NCBI RefSeq assembly: GCF_009725205.1
Contig: NZ_WNZY01000023.1
Coordinates: forward strand, 1-64,000
Direction: 5' to 3'
From: Paenibacillus timonensis
Lineage (GTDB): Bacteria; Bacillota; Bacilli; Paenibacillales; Paenibacillaceae
DNA length: 64,000 nucleotides
Below the pieces are notes generated by a model. The model ran no database searches. It was given only the letters and a program-made list of their open reading frames with translations, and was not told the origin of the DNA. How positions within the stretch are numbered: position 1 is the first letter of the stretch; every line of letters starts with the position of its first letter. Positions 35,508 through 45,646 of the stretch are shown piece after piece. A program made the translations under genes and the position numbers.

Positions 35508-37058
35508 TTACTTAGAGGCCGCCGGCTTAGCTTCTTGTACGATAGCGGCTCCCGGCCCATACCCCATCATTTTGGCGTTGCCCATAAAGCACACCGTGAT
35601 CAACGCCAGCACAGCCGGCACTAGCGTCCACCAAAACATCGTCGTGATCGACGTCGACAAGCCGCCCACAATCTGCTCCAGAACAGGAGCCGGAATCGCC
35701 TTGCGCGCTTCGGAGGCGAGCAGCGTCCGAGGATCGTCCATGGATGGCAATCCTTCTGCCCCGCCGCCCATGGCGGACAGCGATTCGCTTAATCGGTTCG
35801 CAAACAGGTTGCGTTGCACAATCCCGAACACCGTAATTCCCACCGTCATCCCAAGCGAGCGTATGAATGACATGGTTGAACTGGCCGCTCCCCGCTGCGA
35901 AGGTCCGAAATCTTGAATCGCGGACATCCCCAGCACGGAGAACGAGAACCCGACGCCAAATCCCGCAATCGCCATATAGATCGACAGCAGAGTTTTGGTC
36001 GTGTCCGGCGTGATCGTCGCGAGCAAAGCAATCCCTGCCATAAAGATGATCGCCGACAACACCATGACGTTACGGAAGCTGGTGCGCTGCACGAGGAAGC
36101 CCCCAACTTGGGAAGCGACCACGGAACTCAGCGTCATCGGCAGCAAGATTAAGCCGGAATTGGTTGCCGTACCGCCTGTTACCCCTTGCACAAACAAGGG
36201 AATATACACGGAAGCAGCGATAAACGCAGCGCCGTAGAACAATCCGGCCAGGTTACTGCTGGCAAACAGACGTTTGCGGAACATCCCGAAGGAAATAATC
36301 GGCTCCTCCGCCTTCCGTTCGACTAACAGGAAGGTGGTAAACAGCACGGCAAACGCCGCGAACAGTCCCAGAATCTGTCCGGAATCCCAGGCGTACAGCT
36401 GCCCGCCCAGCTCCAGCGCAAACATCAGGGCGACGATCGAGCCGATCAAGGTCAATGCGCCCCACCAATCGATACGCTGTTTGGCATGGACGGCCGATTC
36501 CCGATAAAAGGCCAGAATCAGGAACAGCGCAAGGATGCCAAGCGGAATATTGATGTAGAAATTCCAACGCCAGTTCAGATGGTCGGTGATAAAGGCGCCA
36601 AGCAAGGGGCCTGCAAGGCTGGAGATCCCAAATACCGCGCCGAATAGCCCCCCCATGGCGCCGCGTTTTTCCACCGGGAATACGTCAAACACGATGGCAA
36701 ACGCGATCGGCATCAACGCCCCGCCCCCGATCCCCTGGATCGCACGGTAGATGCTAAGCTGCACGATGGTGTCGGCCGTACCGCACAACACGGATCCCAG
36801 CAAAAACATAGCAATACCAAAGATAAAAAATCGTTTGCGCCCATACATGTCGGACAGCTTACCAAAGATCGGCATCGCCGCCATTTCGGCGACCATGTAC
36901 GCCGAGGTGACCCAGACGTATTTGTCCAGGCCGCCCAGCTCGGATACAATGGTTGCCATTGCGGTGGACACGATGGTATTATCCATCGCGGCCATTAAAA
37001 TGCCGAGCAGCAGACCGGCGACCACGAAGCCGAGACGGCTGTTTTGTTGCGCGTTCAT
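35508..37058 (-). CDS. DHA2-family multidrug MFS exporter
   Basis: A 516-residue, 14-helix permease of the EmrB/QacA (DHA2) class. It shows ILMAAMDNTIVSTAMATI in helix 1 (the DNTIV motif of the class), motif A GKLSDMYGRKRFFI, and motif C-like GISSLAGPLLGAFITDHLNW. The start MNAQQ has GGAGG 8 nt upstream and overlaps the stop of the bacF C-terminal frame by ATGA, so it is translated with the bactofilin operon; 76 codons of open frame upstream are bacF in another frame. Bactofilin-transporter coupling is unusual. Confidence 0.9.
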   Translation of the reverse strand: MNAQQNSRLGFVVAGLLLGILMAAMDNTIVSTAMATIVSELGGLDKYVWVTSAYMVAEMAAMPIFGKLSDMYGRKRFFIFGIAMFLLGSVLCGTADTIVQLSIYRAIQGIGGGALMPIAFAIVFDVFPVEKRGAMGGLFGAVFGISSLAGPLLGAFITDHLNWRWNFYINIPLGILALFLILAFYRESAVHAKQRIDWWGALTLIGSIVALMFALELGGQLYAWDSGQILGLFAAFAVLFTTFLLVERKAEEPIISFGMFRKRLFASSNLAGLFYGAAFIAASVYIPLFVQGVTGGTATNSGLILLPMTLSSVVASQVGGFLVQRTSFRNVMVLSAIIFMAGIALLATITPDTTKTLLSIYMAIAGFGVGFSFSVLGMSAIQDFGPSQRGAASSTMSFIRSLGMTVGITVFGIVQRNLFANRLSESLSAMGGGAEGLPSMDDPRTLLASEARKAIPAPVLEQIVGGLSTSITTMFWWTLVPAVLALITVCFMGNAKMMGYGPGAAIVQEAKPAASK

Positions 37059-37441
37059 CCCTCGTTCCTCCAAACGTTCAGGTGTTCCCCCACTTCCGCG
37101 TGCGGGTCCTGATGATAGTGTTTTGTATATTCCACGAGCCGGATCCGGCAGCCGGGACCAATCGAGACGTCCCCGCCGCGCACGATATCGGCTACGGTAT
37201 TTTCCAAACGAATAACATCGCCTTCGATGATGCTTGCCTGCATTCCCGGCGTCCCCCAGGACTTGAATAGCGCCACCCACTTCCATGTCGGATGCGGGGC
37301 GATGCGGATCTGCCCGCCGACGATTTCACTCGTCTGACTACGGCCGAACATCGCGATTTCAACGCGCTCGGCATTGATCGTCCCTTGGGATTGGATGGCT
37401 CCTTTTAGGCGTAAACGCTCAGCTTGGCAGTCGCCCGTCAA
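37055..37441 (-). pseudogene. bacF: bacF (YhbF-like bactofilin), C-terminal part after frameshift
   Basis: 128 codons that continue the N-terminal fragment at 37438-37734 in the -1 frame. IIEGDVIRLENTVADIVRGG and VSIGPGCRIRLVEYTKHY match the C-terminal part of the BacE homologue next door (VIEGDDIQLEGTKADVVRGN, VVIGPGCEIGLVEYKERY). The frame could restart at a TTG that overlaps the TGA stop of the first part (TTGA), so it may still be made as a separate peptide. Confidence 0.7.
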
Positions 37442-37734
37442 CTCGCAGCTTGCAGACCGCCCCGGACACTTAAATTGCCGGTCAGGTTCAGTTCTTCACC
37501 GCCCATCGGACCGGACACAACGATTGTGCCCGTGGCCTTCATCGTCCCGACACGTAAACCGCCGTCGACCTCCAGCGTTCCCGTGCAGGTCAGGGTTCGG
37601 CAATCGACATCCCCGTTGATATCGCCTTCGCCGACAATTTTGATCTTATTGAACACTCCGCCGTTTGACGTCCCGTTGCCGACAATTTTCAAATCAGCAC
37701 TGCGGTCACGGTCATCCTGTACTTGTACGGCCAT
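37438..37734 (-). pseudogene. bacF: bacF (YhbF-like bactofilin), N-terminal part
   Basis: 98 residues of short beta-strand repeats (KIVGEGDINGDVDC, TCTGTLEVDGGLRVG), the bactofilin beta-helix pattern. Start MAVQVQDD with GGAGGG 7 nt upstream. It ends at a TGA after GGLQAAS; the homologous reading resumes at once in the -1 frame (37055-37441). Together the two parts equal one protein of about 226 residues. In B. subtilis yhbD-yhbE-yhbF is an operon, and YhbE/YhbF (BacE/BacF) are bactofilins needed for motility. Confidence 0.7.
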
Positions 37735-37762
37735 CCCCGTTCCCTCCTGTTTCATCATCGAT

Positions 37763-38485
37763 TTATTTCTGTTCTGCGCGTCCCACCGAGGCCTGCGGCG
37801 AAACCTCATAACGTTCCTTATATTCCACAAGGCCAATCTCGCAGCCCGGTCCGATCACGACCGAATTGCCACGGACCACATCCGCCTTGGTGCCTTCCAG
37901 TTGAATGTCGTCCCCTTCGATCACGCCTGCCGTTAACCGGGAGGCTCGCAGCGGGGACAGATAGTCTAGCAGCCGTTTGCCCTTGCGCTGCCGCACGACG
38001 ATGGACTCCCCACCGATCTCTTTGGCGTGGCTAGGGCCTTCCAGGTCGATCGTCAAGCGTCCGGCATTCAGCATGCCACCAACCTGAAGCTGACCGTAAA
38101 CCTCGGCTTCCTCGAACTCGGCGCTGCTTTCCAGCTTTAAGGCGCCATCCACTTTGGCCGTCTCCCCGGTAACGGAACCTCCGACCTTGAGGATCCCCCG
38201 GACATGTAACCGAGAGAACCGTACGTCCCGGCCGACTTTAAACATCCCGTCCAGCTCGAACCTTCCGCCTCGCAGTGACTCTTCCGATGAGCCGGTACCG
38301 TTCAGCCGAAACTCGCCCGCGTCGATCATCCCTTTGATCTTCAGCGTCCCGTTAGCCCCCAAAGACTCGCAGGTGATATCTCCGTTCAACGTAGCAATCC
38401 CTTCAGCCTGTATTTTTCGATACGCACCGCCGGACGCCTGACCCACCCCGTTGATTTTCAAATCCTTGACGCTTCGTTCCGCCAT
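37763..38485 (-). CDS. bacE: Bactofilin, YhbE/BacE-like
   Basis: A 240-residue polymer-forming cytoskeletal protein. It is a chain of beta-helix turns of the form G.I...G.A...G.L (GIATLNGDITCESLGANGTL, GILKVGGSVTGETAKVDGAL), without membrane segments. B. subtilis YhbE and YhbF assemble at the membrane and are required for flagellar hook-basal body formation. Its ATG overlaps the yhbD stop (TAATG), so the two are coupled. The bacF frames follow 28 bp later. Confidence 0.82.
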   Translation of the reverse strand: MAERSVKDLKINGVGQASGGAYRKIQAEGIATLNGDITCESLGANGTLKIKGMIDAGEFRLNGTGSSEESLRGGRFELDGMFKVGRDVRFSRLHVRGILKVGGSVTGETAKVDGALKLESSAEFEEAEVYGQLQVGGMLNAGRLTIDLEGPSHAKEIGGESIVVRQRKGKRLLDYLSPLRASRLTAGVIEGDDIQLEGTKADVVRGNSVVIGPGCEIGLVEYKERYEVSPQASVGRAEQK

Positions 38486-39129
38486 TACCCTTCACTCCCG
38501 CTCACCAATAGTTTCAATTCCTCCGTGCAGCGCGCCAGTGAAAGACGGGCCACCATCCTAACGCTGCGGTCCATATAAAGCTCGACATCCCCCGGCACTA
38601 GGATAAAAGCAGCCACCCCCATTTTACGAGTGAGACGAACGCCGCATTCCTGACCGGCCAAGCCAGGTAAATATTCTTCCAGTGTCTGAACCAGTAAACG
38701 CCCTTCCTCCAGCGAAATATCTCCGCTTTGCAGCAGCTTGTCGAGCACGTAAACGGTCAAAATCCGGTCAAAGGTAAACAGCGACTTCCTCTCGGCCGAT
38801 CCTATGGTCTCGATATATAAATTCAAAGATGTTGACGTAACAATGTTTCGGTCGAGCAAGTCACCTGCGCTCAGACGAATATCCCCCGGACTCGGTGAAA
38901 AGACGTCCGCCAATGCATCCAGCGATAAATCGTCCTTCATACCCAGAATTCGGTCGATACGCTGCAGGATTTTCTCCCTTGGAAAAAACGTCTCCTGTCC
39001 CGTAAAAGACGACTTGCGGATAAACCACTGCTCCGGGATCAGGTTTTTGCGCTTCCAGCGATACAACTGCCCGTACGAAATGCCCGTCAGATCAAGCAAT
39101 TCCTTCTTGGAGATCAATTCCTCACTCAT
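38485..39129 (-). CDS. yhbD: YhbD-like MerR-type regulator, DUF4004
   Basis: A 214-residue protein. Residues 4-60 (LISKKELLDLTGISYGQLYRWKRKNL...TFFPREKI) form a MerR-like helix-turn-helix with the conserved Trp-Phe strand. The rest is the DUF4004 body of B. subtilis YhbD, the first gene of the bactofilin operon there too. The start MSEELIS has GGAG 7 nt upstream; an ATG two codons earlier is too close to it. A 28-bp palindrome lies just upstream (39153-39180), so autoregulation is plausible. Confidence 0.82.
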   Translation of the reverse strand: MSEELISKKELLDLTGISYGQLYRWKRKNLIPEQWFIRKSSFTGQETFFPREKILQRIDRILGMKDDLSLDALADVFSPSPGDIRLSAGDLLDRNIVTSTSLNLYIETIGSAERKSLFTFDRILTVYVLDKLLQSGDISLEEGRLLVQTLEEYLPGLAGQECGVRLTRKMGVAAFILVPGDVELYMDRSVRMVARLSLARCTEELKLLVSGSEG

Positions 39130-39152
39130 TGTCATGCTCCTTTCTCGCTCCA

Positions 39153-39180
39153 ACAACGTAACATAACATTGTTACGTTGT
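39153..39180. promoter_or_regulatory. Probable operator upstream of yhbD
   Basis: A perfect inverted repeat ACAACGTAAC, 8 nt, GTTACGTTGT, 24-51 bp upstream of the yhbD start. Position and size suit a MerR-type or other dimeric regulator. Confidence 0.6.
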
Positions 39181-39301
39181 AAAGCAGGCGTGAGCGGATA
39201 CCGAGCAAGAGCGTTGCTGCTATTCATCTTAATCGACTTCCCTGCGACCTCCATCCGTCTCGAGGCGGATTTACATCCCCGGCCCAAGGTGGAAATTGAG
39301 C

Positions 39302-39345
39302 TAAAGAAATAGCCCCCTTCGCCAATGTTAATGGCTCAGGGGGCT
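39302..39345 (-). terminator. Chemoreceptor gene terminator
   Basis: Minus-strand AGCCCCC...GGGGGCT stem with an inner GAGCC/GGCGA stretch, then ATTTCTTT. The T-run is short. Confidence 0.6.
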
Positions 39346-39362
39346 AGAAATGCCTCTATAAG

Positions 39363-41360
39363 TTATAACTTAAACCGGTCGATCTGGGCATGCATATCCG
39401 CTGCCATCCGTGCCAAGCCATCCGAAGCGGAGGAGATTTCCTCCATGGAAGCCAGTTGTTCTTCGGTCGCAGCCGTTACGCCTTGGAAGCTCTCCATGCT
39501 GCTGGCTGAGGTTGCGGCGATCTGTTCGACAGAGTGCGCAATTTCATCGGCACTAGCCGACATTTGCTGTGTTATGGCCGACACCTCGTGAATCTGCTCC
39601 GAGATGCGCTGCGTGGAACGCTCGATCGCCTGGAAAGCCGTTTGCGCCTCCTCAGTCACCGACATTCCTCGCTCCACATTGGCATTCACTTTGTGATTCA
39701 TCATTTCATAAGCCTTGCCCGTGAGCTCGGTCATCCGCCCGATGTTCTGTTGAATCATTTCCGCCGTTGATCCTGACTGTTCCGCCAGTTTACGCACCTC
39801 ACCCGCAACAACCGCGAAGCCACGTCCCTCTTCTCCGGCACGCGCCGCTTCGATCGCCGCATTTAGCGCCAGCAGGTTGGTTTGGTTGGCGATCTCGGTT
39901 ATTGCGCTGCTCATCCCGGCAACTTGTCCGCTGAGCTCGTTCATCTGCTGCATCAACTCCGCCGATTCCAGCGTTGATCTGCGGATTTCCTCCATCTGCA
40001 AACCAACGAGGTTGATCTTCTCGCTACCACCCCGGACATCCCCTACCGTCTGCATCGAAGACTCGACGATCGTACCGGACGCTTCAGCGATTTTTCGGAT
40101 ACCCTGAGACATTTCATCCATCGTATCGGCACTTTCCGCCGAAGTGGAGGCTTGTTTCTCCGCCTGATCGGAAGCGTTCTGAACCAGCTCGGCGACATAT
40201 TCCACCGCCTTGGCGTTCTGTTCCGTTCCCGCGGTTAGTTCTTCGCTGGAGGCGGCGAGCTGACTTGCCGTCTCGGACATCTCCCGCACCATTTGCCGCA
40301 AGGAGGCCAGCATCCCGTTATAGTTCGCGGCCAATTGTCCGATTTCATCCTTCCGCTTCGTGCTTACATCCTCGTTCAAGTAACCTTCACTAACTCGTTT
40401 AGCCGAACGGTTCAACTGCTCGATTGGACGCGTGATGTTAAGGATGACGATGAACAACAGGACACCGGCAACCACTAAGGAGATAGCTAGAACAATCAGG
40501 GAGGTCCACATAATCGGCAGCGAAGCATCGCTGAATTCCTTCACATCCAGAACCCCTACGATTTTGAAACCCGTCAGCTTATTTGTCGTAAAAAACGCGC
40601 TTTCCTCCGTCCCGGATACCGGGTCGATATATTTCATGTAGCCCGATTCCGCCGCATGAATTTGAGAAAGATGATCACCGACGGCCTCTTCGCCGACCGC
40701 GCTAGTTGGGTGTGTGACAAACTTGTTCGTGCGGTCCACGATATAGACAAATCCGCGTTCTCCCAGGCGAATGGCACTAACATCCTGGTTCAGATTCGCA
40801 AGGTCCAGGGCGACCGTGATCGCTCCTTGATGGTCCTTCAGCGCACGGCTGATATACAGGTTGTAATTTCCGGTCGTTGCGGATATGAACGGATCGATAA
40901 TGACCGTTTCCTCCGGTCTTTCCAGCGAGGCTTTGTACCAATCCCGCTCCCGGGGATCGTAATCCTGCTTGCCGGGATCAGGGGCTTTCATCCAGGCTCC
41001 GTTCTGATTCCCGACAACCATAATCTCGAGTTCCGGGTGTTTCTCTACGAACAAATCGATTAATGCCCGCAGCTCGGGGGAATGGGAATCCACCTGGGCC
41101 GATTCAATTTGCTGGACCAATTGCTCTACATTTCGAACTTCCGCCTCCACGATCTGCGTGATCGAATCGTTGAGCAGGTTCACGTTTGATTGCGTGCTGG
41201 CGTCCATTTTCTCATGCAATTGCTCACTGGCCCGGTTGAAGCTCGTGTAAGAGATCACCAGGTTGGGCACGACCAGCAATACAGCAAAAATAATCAACAG
41301 CCGGTTGCGTAGTGTCCTAACTTCCACCAAATTCCGAATCCTTGTAAATAGTTGCTTCAT
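39363..41360 (-). CDS. Methyl-accepting chemotaxis protein, dCache type
   Basis: A 665-residue transmembrane chemoreceptor. Helix 1 at about 22-42 ([16 protein letters not shown]) leads to a dCache_1 ligand domain (about 45-280) with the [11 protein letters not shown] motif common in amino-acid-binding members. Helix 2 is at about 283-310, followed by HAMP (about 310-362), then the signalling coiled coil with the hairpin tip [20 protein letters not shown]. Methylation-site Glu/Gln pairs lie on either side. The cheA/cheW partners are outside the window. A candidate sigma-D promoter lies 164 nt upstream. Confidence 0.93.
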   Translation of the reverse strand: MKQLFTRIRNLVEVRTLRNRLLIIFAVLLVVPNLVISYTSFNRASEQLHEKMDASTQSNVNLLNDSITQIVEAEVRNVEQLVQQIESAQVDSHSPELRALIDLFVEKHPELEIMVVGNQNGAWMKAPDPGKQDYDPRERDWYKASLERPEETVIIDPFISATTGNYNLYISRALKDHQGAITVALDLANLNQDVSAIRLGERGFVYIVDRTNKFVTHPTSAVGEEAVGDHLSQIHAAESGYMKYIDPVSGTEESAFFTTNKLTGFKIVGVLDVKEFSDASLPIMWTSLIVLAISLVVAGVLLFIVILNITRPIEQLNRSAKRVSEGYLNEDVSTKRKDEIGQLAANYNGMLASLRQMVREMSETASQLAASSEELTAGTEQNAKAVEYVAELVQNASDQAEKQASTSAESADTMDEMSQGIRKIAEASGTIVESSMQTVGDVRGGSEKINLVGLQMEEIRRSTLESAELMQQMNELSGQVAGMSSAITEIANQTNLLALNAAIEAARAGEEGRGFAVVAGEVRKLAEQSGSTAEMIQQNIGRMTELTGKAYEMMNHKVNANVERGMSVTEEAQTAFQAIERSTQRISEQIHEVSAITQQMSASADEIAHSVEQIAATSASSMESFQGVTAATEEQLASMEEISSASDGLARMAADMHAQIDRFKL

Positions 41361-41523
41361 GCTTTGTTTTCTCCTTTTATTTTAATGGGGCATCCTGTCG
41401 ACTCATGCTGTGTGCCAGGGGTCGATCAACTGTAAAAAACTGTACCGGGATGTCAACCAATTCTGATTTAGCCAGAGTTCATACAATAGATTTTCCGCGT
41501 TGGCAGTGATTAATCTAACCTCT

Positions 41524-41551
41524 ATTTCGACAAATTGCGACCATATCTTTA
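41524..41551 (-). promoter_or_regulatory. Candidate sigma-D promoter of the chemoreceptor gene
   Basis: Minus-strand TAAA, 16-nt spacer, GTCGAAAT (consensus TAAA-N15-GCCGATAT). The rest of the 41361-41660 spacer is AT-rich and shows nothing else clear. Confidence 0.45.
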
Positions 41552-41660
41552 GTCATTTTCAGAAAATTTCGTCATTTTTCGTGAATTTTCTTGTTATTTC
41601 CTGATTATTTCAGATTATGGACATACTCTTCCAACTGGACTGAACACCGCGGCCGAACAC

Positions 41661-41697
41661 AAAAAAAACAGCCGTTCGCCCGAGGGCGTGGCTGTTT
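41661..41697 (-). terminator. arg operon terminator
   Basis: Minus-strand AAACAGCC / GGCTGTTT with an inner CGCCC/GGGCG stem and a run of eight T, downstream of argH. Confidence 0.88.
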
Positions 41698-41732
41698 CTA
41701 GGGGCACAAGACCTCACAGTGAGGTCCTTCGC

Positions 41733-43157
41733 TTATTTACTTTTTTCCGCGTATTCTTGAGTCCACGCGCGACCTGCTTCCAACTTACTTTCTGCACGTT
41801 CGATCGCCGCCGTGACTTGAGGAGTCGCCGTCCCGCCGTAAACGTTACGGGCATTCACGACGCTCTCCGGCTGCAGCACCGCATAGATGCTGTCGTCGAA
41901 CAGCGGCGAAAACCGCTTGAATTCCTCCAGCGTCAGGTCCAGCAAATATTTGCCGTTCTGGATGCAATACAGCACGGTTTTGCCGATGACCTCGTGCGCC
42001 TGGCGGAAAGGCAGACCCTTGTTCGCCAGGAAGTCGGCGATGTCGGTCGCGTTGGAGAAGTCCTGATTCACCGCCTCGCGCATCCGCTCCTTGTTCACCT
42101 TCATCGTGGCGATCATCGGTGCAAAGAGCTGCAACGCTCCCTGCAGGGTAGCGACCGTATCGAACATGCCTTCCTTGTCTTCTTGCATGTCCTTGTTGTA
42201 CGCCAGCGGCAGTGACTTCAGCACGGTCAACAACCCCATCAGGTTACCGTACACACGCCCCGTTTTGCCGCGAACCAGCTCCGGCACATCCGGGTTTTTC
42301 TTCTGCGGCATAATGCTGCTACCGGTGCAAAAGGCATCGTCCAGCTCGATGAAGCGAAACTCCGTGCTGCTCCATAGGACCAGCTCCTCGCTGAGGCGCG
42401 AGAGATGCATCATCAGAATGGAGGCGTCGGCAAGGAACTCAACGATAAAGTCGCGGTCGCTAACCGCATCGAGACTGTTCTCATACACGCCATCAAAATG
42501 CAGCTGCTCGGCCACGAAATGGCGATCGATCGGGAACGTCGTTCCCGCTAACGCCCCCGCGCCCAGCGGCAGTACATTGATCCGCTTGTAGCTGTCCTGC
42601 AAGCGTTCGATGTCGCGCTGGAACATGGACACATACGCCAGCAGATGATGGGCGAACAGGATCGGTTGCGCCCGCTGCAGATGGGTGTACCCCGGCACAA
42701 TCGTATCGAGATTGGCTTTGGCTTGTCCTAGCAGCGCCTCCTGCAGCTCTTGCAGTAGGCCCACGAACTCCACCACCCGCTTACGCAGGTAGAGGTGCAT
42801 ATCCGTAGCCACCTGGTCATTGCGGCTGCGTCCGGTGTGCAGCTTCCCGCCGACCGAACCGACCTCGTCGATCAACTGCTTCTCGATGTTCATATGGATG
42901 TCTTCGTCCGACACGGAATATTCCAGCTCGCCGCGGCGGATTTTGAGCAGAACCTGATGCAGGCCTTCCTTAATCTTCTCGACGTCCTCTTCCGGCAAAA
43001 TCCCGCATTTGCCTAGCATGGTGACATGCGCGAGACTCCCCTGCACATCCTCCTCCGCCAGCGCTTTATCAAACCCGATGGAGGCGGTATATTCCTCAAC
43101 TAAACGGTTGGTCTGCTTCGTAAAGCGGCCACCCCACAGCTTGCTCACCTGACCCAC
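41733..43157 (-). CDS. argH: Argininosuccinate lyase
   Basis: Last step of arginine synthesis: argininosuccinate to arginine plus fumarate. The fumarase/aspartase signature [12 protein letters not shown] is present, as are the N-terminal LWGGRF and the HTGRSRNDQ motif. 474 residues. Last gene of the argCJBDFGH cluster; a 260-bp spacer with repeated palindromes separates it from argG. Confidence 0.96.
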   Translation of the reverse strand: MGQVSKLWGGRFTKQTNRLVEEYTASIGFDKALAEEDVQGSLAHVTMLGKCGILPEEDVEKIKEGLHQVLLKIRRGELEYSVSDEDIHMNIEKQLIDEVGSVGGKLHTGRSRNDQVATDMHLYLRKRVVEFVGLLQELQEALLGQAKANLDTIVPGYTHLQRAQPILFAHHLLAYVSMFQRDIERLQDSYKRINVLPLGAGALAGTTFPIDRHFVAEQLHFDGVYENSLDAVSDRDFIVEFLADASILMMHLSRLSEELVLWSSTEFRFIELDDAFCTGSSIMPQKKNPDVPELVRGKTGRVYGNLMGLLTVLKSLPLAYNKDMQEDKEGMFDTVATLQGALQLFAPMIATMKVNKERMREAVNQDFSNATDIADFLANKGLPFRQAHEVIGKTVLYCIQNGKYLLDLTLEEFKRFSPLFDDSIYAVLQPESVVNARNVYGGTATPQVTAAIERAESKLEAGRAWTQEYAEKSK

Positions 43158-43417
43158 TCCTTAACTCGAAACTTGCTTGTTATCCGTCGACCCGAAGAAA
43201 TATATTCGATTTTTCGAGTACATTTCCTCGCAAACGTCCGAAATTATAGATTCTATTCGAAAAATCATACAGATTCCCGCCTAAGCCCGCATAATGCACC
43301 ATTATATACGAAATTTCATGCACATGAAGGTCCAAACACCGGGTACCGGCGAATTGTATTCGATTTTTCGAATAGATTTAAGAAACTCGAAGCTCGAAAT
43401 TCGAAACTTGCCTTCGC
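43158..43417. other. argG-argH spacer with repeated palindromes
   Basis: Holds TATTCGATTTTTCGAATA at 43357-43374 and TATTCGATTTTTCGAGTA at 43203-43220. A third copy lies inverted near 43254 (TATTCGAAAAATCATA). A CAAGTTTCGA motif stands at both edges on the minus strand. A TATAAT near 43314 on the minus strand lacks a good -35. This is long for an intra-operon gap. Confidence 0.5.
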
Positions 43418-44656
43418 TTACTTGCCGCTGTTCTGCGCCACACCCGTGCCGACTTTCAGCCGGAGCGCGTTCAGATGGATGAAGCCCGTTGCGTCGCCTT
43501 GGTCGTACGCCTGCGTCGGATCAGCCTCCATCGTGGCGATGTCCGGGTTGTACAGACTCACCGGGCTCTTCACGCCGGCAGCGATAATATTGCCTTTGTA
43601 CAGCTTCACACGTACCGTACCGGTCACGTTCTTCTGGCTTTCCGTCACCAGCGCCTGCAGCGCCAGACGTTCCGGCGCAAACCAGAAGCCGTTGTAGACG
43701 AGCGTGCTGTAGCGGGTGATCAGGCTGTCGCGCAGGTTCATGACCTCGCGGTCCATCGTCAGCGACTCCATTTTGCGATGGGCCGTGAACAGGATCGTCC
43801 CGCCCGGCGTCTCATAGACCCCGCGACTCTTCATGCCGACGAAGCGGTTCTCGACCATGTCGACGCGGCCGATGCCGTGCTTGCCGCCCAGCTCGTTCAG
43901 CTTCTCCATCACCGCGAGTGGATTCAACCGATCGCCGTTCAGCGCAACGCAGTTGCCTTGCTCGAACTCCAACTCCAGATATTCTGGCTGATCCGGCGCA
44001 TCCTCCGGCGATGCGCTAAGCAGGAACATGTCTTTGTTCTCCGGCGCGGACGCGTCGAACCATGGATCCTCCAGCACGCCACTTTCATAGCTGATATGCA
44101 GCAGGTTACGGTCCATCGAATACGGCTTCGCCGCTGAGGCCGTAACCGGGATGCCGTTCGCTTCGGCATAAGCGATCATTTCCGCCCGTCCCGGGAACCG
44201 GTCGCGGAACTCGCTCAGCCGCCAAGGGGCGATGACGCGGATCTCCGGCGCCAAAGCAGCCGCAGCCAGCTCGAAGCGCACCTGGTCGTTGCCTTTGCCG
44301 GTCGCGCCATGAGCGATGGCCGTTGCGCCTTCCGCGCGGGCGATCTCCACCATCCGCTTCGCGATCAGCGGGCGGGCGATACTGGTGCCCAGCAAATATT
44401 GACCTTCATACAAAGCGCCCGACTGGAACATCGGATAGATGAAGTCCTTGGCAAATTCGTCGCGAAGGTCGTCGATATAGACTTTGGAAGCCCCGGTCGC
44501 TAGCGCCTTCGCCTCAAGTCCATCGAGTTCCTCCTTCTGGCCGATATCCGCCGTAAACGCGATGATTTCCGCATCATAAGTCTCTTTTAACCACTTTAGG
44601 ATCACCGACGTATCCAAGCCTCCGGAGTACGCCAGTACGATTTTTTCCTTTGCCAT
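43418..44656 (-). CDS. argG: Argininosuccinate synthase
   Basis: Joins citrulline and aspartate with ATP to argininosuccinate. The PP-loop [12 protein letters not shown] is at residues 9-20, followed by [16 protein letters not shown] and [15 protein letters not shown]. 412 residues, typical of the bacterial type. It lies 23 bp downstream of argF in the operon. Confidence 0.97.
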   Translation of the reverse strand: MAKEKIVLAYSGGLDTSVILKWLKETYDAEIIAFTADIGQKEELDGLEAKALATGASKVYIDDLRDEFAKDFIYPMFQSGALYEGQYLLGTSIARPLIAKRMVEIARAEGATAIAHGATGKGNDQVRFELAAAALAPEIRVIAPWRLSEFRDRFPGRAEMIAYAEANGIPVTASAAKPYSMDRNLLHISYESGVLEDPWFDASAPENKDMFLLSASPEDAPDQPEYLELEFEQGNCVALNGDRLNPLAVMEKLNELGGKHGIGRVDMVENRFVGMKSRGVYETPGGTILFTAHRKMESLTMDREVMNLRDSLITRYSTLVYNGFWFAPERLALQALVTESQKNVTGTVRVKLYKGNIIAAGVKSPVSLYNPDIATMEADPTQAYDQGDATGFIHLNALRLKVGTGVAQNSGK

Positions 44657-44679
44657 GATTCCTAGTCCTCCCCGAATAA

Positions 44680-45642
44680 TTATCCCATCAATGCGGCCAT
44701 CAGCGCTTTTTGCGCGTGCAGCCGGTTCTCCGCTTGGTCAAAAATAATCGAATGCTCGCCGTCGATCACGCCTTCGCTCACTTCCTCGCCCCGGTGGGCC
44801 GGCAGGCAGTGCATAAAGACATAATCCGGTTTCGCATGCCGCGCCAGCTGTTCGTCGACCTGGTAATCCCGGAAGGCAACTTCGCGTGCCTTCTGTTCCT
44901 CCTCGAAACCCATGCTCGCCCAAACATCCGTGTAAATGGCGTCCGCGTCTTGAACCGCTGCCTTCGGATCGCGAACCACTTCTATAACCGCTCCCGTCGC
45001 TTTGGCGATTTCTTGCGCGTCCGCCACGATTTGCGGGTCCGGTTCATACCCTTCCGGACTGGCAACCGATACATGTACGCCAAGCTTCGCTCCGCCGATC
45101 ATCAGCGAGTGTGCCATGTTGTTGCCGTCGCCGATGTAGGCGAGCTTGAGTCCTTGCAGCGTGCCTTTATATTCGTATAGCGTCTGATAGTCAGCCAGCA
45201 CCTGGCACGGGTGCGCCAAATCGCTTAAGCCGTTGATAACCGGTACAGTCGCATAACGGGCCAGATCAACCACCTTATCATGACCGAAGGTTCGGATCAT
45301 GATCCCGTCCAGGTAACGCGACATGACACCCGCCGTATCGGCGATCGTTTCGCCGCGTCCGAGCTGGATATCGTTTTTGCTGAGAAAAAGAGCGTGTCCC
45401 CCCAGCTGATACGTCCCCACTTCAAAAGACACCCGCGTCCGCGTCGACGATTTTTCAAAAATCAAACCGACGGTTTTCCCTTTCAACGGTTGATACTCTT
45501 CGCCATTCTTCTGCTTGCGCTTCAGCTCGATAGCCAAATCAATCAAATAATGGATCTCTTCAGTTGTGTAATCGGTGAGTTCTATAAAATCGCGGCCGCT
45601 GAGATTCATGCTGCTGCGTTTCGATGGTTCCAGCAATGTCAT
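44680..45642 (-). CDS. argF: Ornithine carbamoyltransferase
   Basis: Makes citrulline from ornithine and carbamoyl phosphate. The carbamoyl-phosphate motif [13 protein letters not shown], the HPCQVLAD motif and the ornithine-binding [12 protein letters not shown] are present. 320 residues. It starts 4 bp after argD ends. No carA/carB genes are in this cluster, so carbamoyl phosphate must come from elsewhere. An alternative start at M12 (MNLSGRDF) would suit the shorter family members. Confidence 0.96.
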   Translation of the reverse strand: MTLLEPSKRSSMNLSGRDFIELTDYTTEEIHYLIDLAIELKRKQKNGEEYQPLKGKTVGLIFEKSSTRTRVSFEVGTYQLGGHALFLSKNDIQLGRGETIADTAGVMSRYLDGIMIRTFGHDKVVDLARYATVPVINGLSDLAHPCQVLADYQTLYEYKGTLQGLKLAYIGDGNNMAHSLMIGGAKLGVHVSVASPEGYEPDPQIVADAQEIAKATGAVIEVVRDPKAAVQDADAIYTDVWASMGFEEEQKAREVAFRDYQVDEQLARHAKPDYVFMHCLPAHRGEEVSEGVIDGEHSIIFDQAENRLHAQKALMAALMG

Positions 45643-45646
45643 AGGT

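Noticed and set aside
37059..37286. 76-codon N-terminal extension of the DHA2 exporter
   Set aside because: This is bacF sequence in another frame; the later ATG has a good ribosome site and matches the family start.
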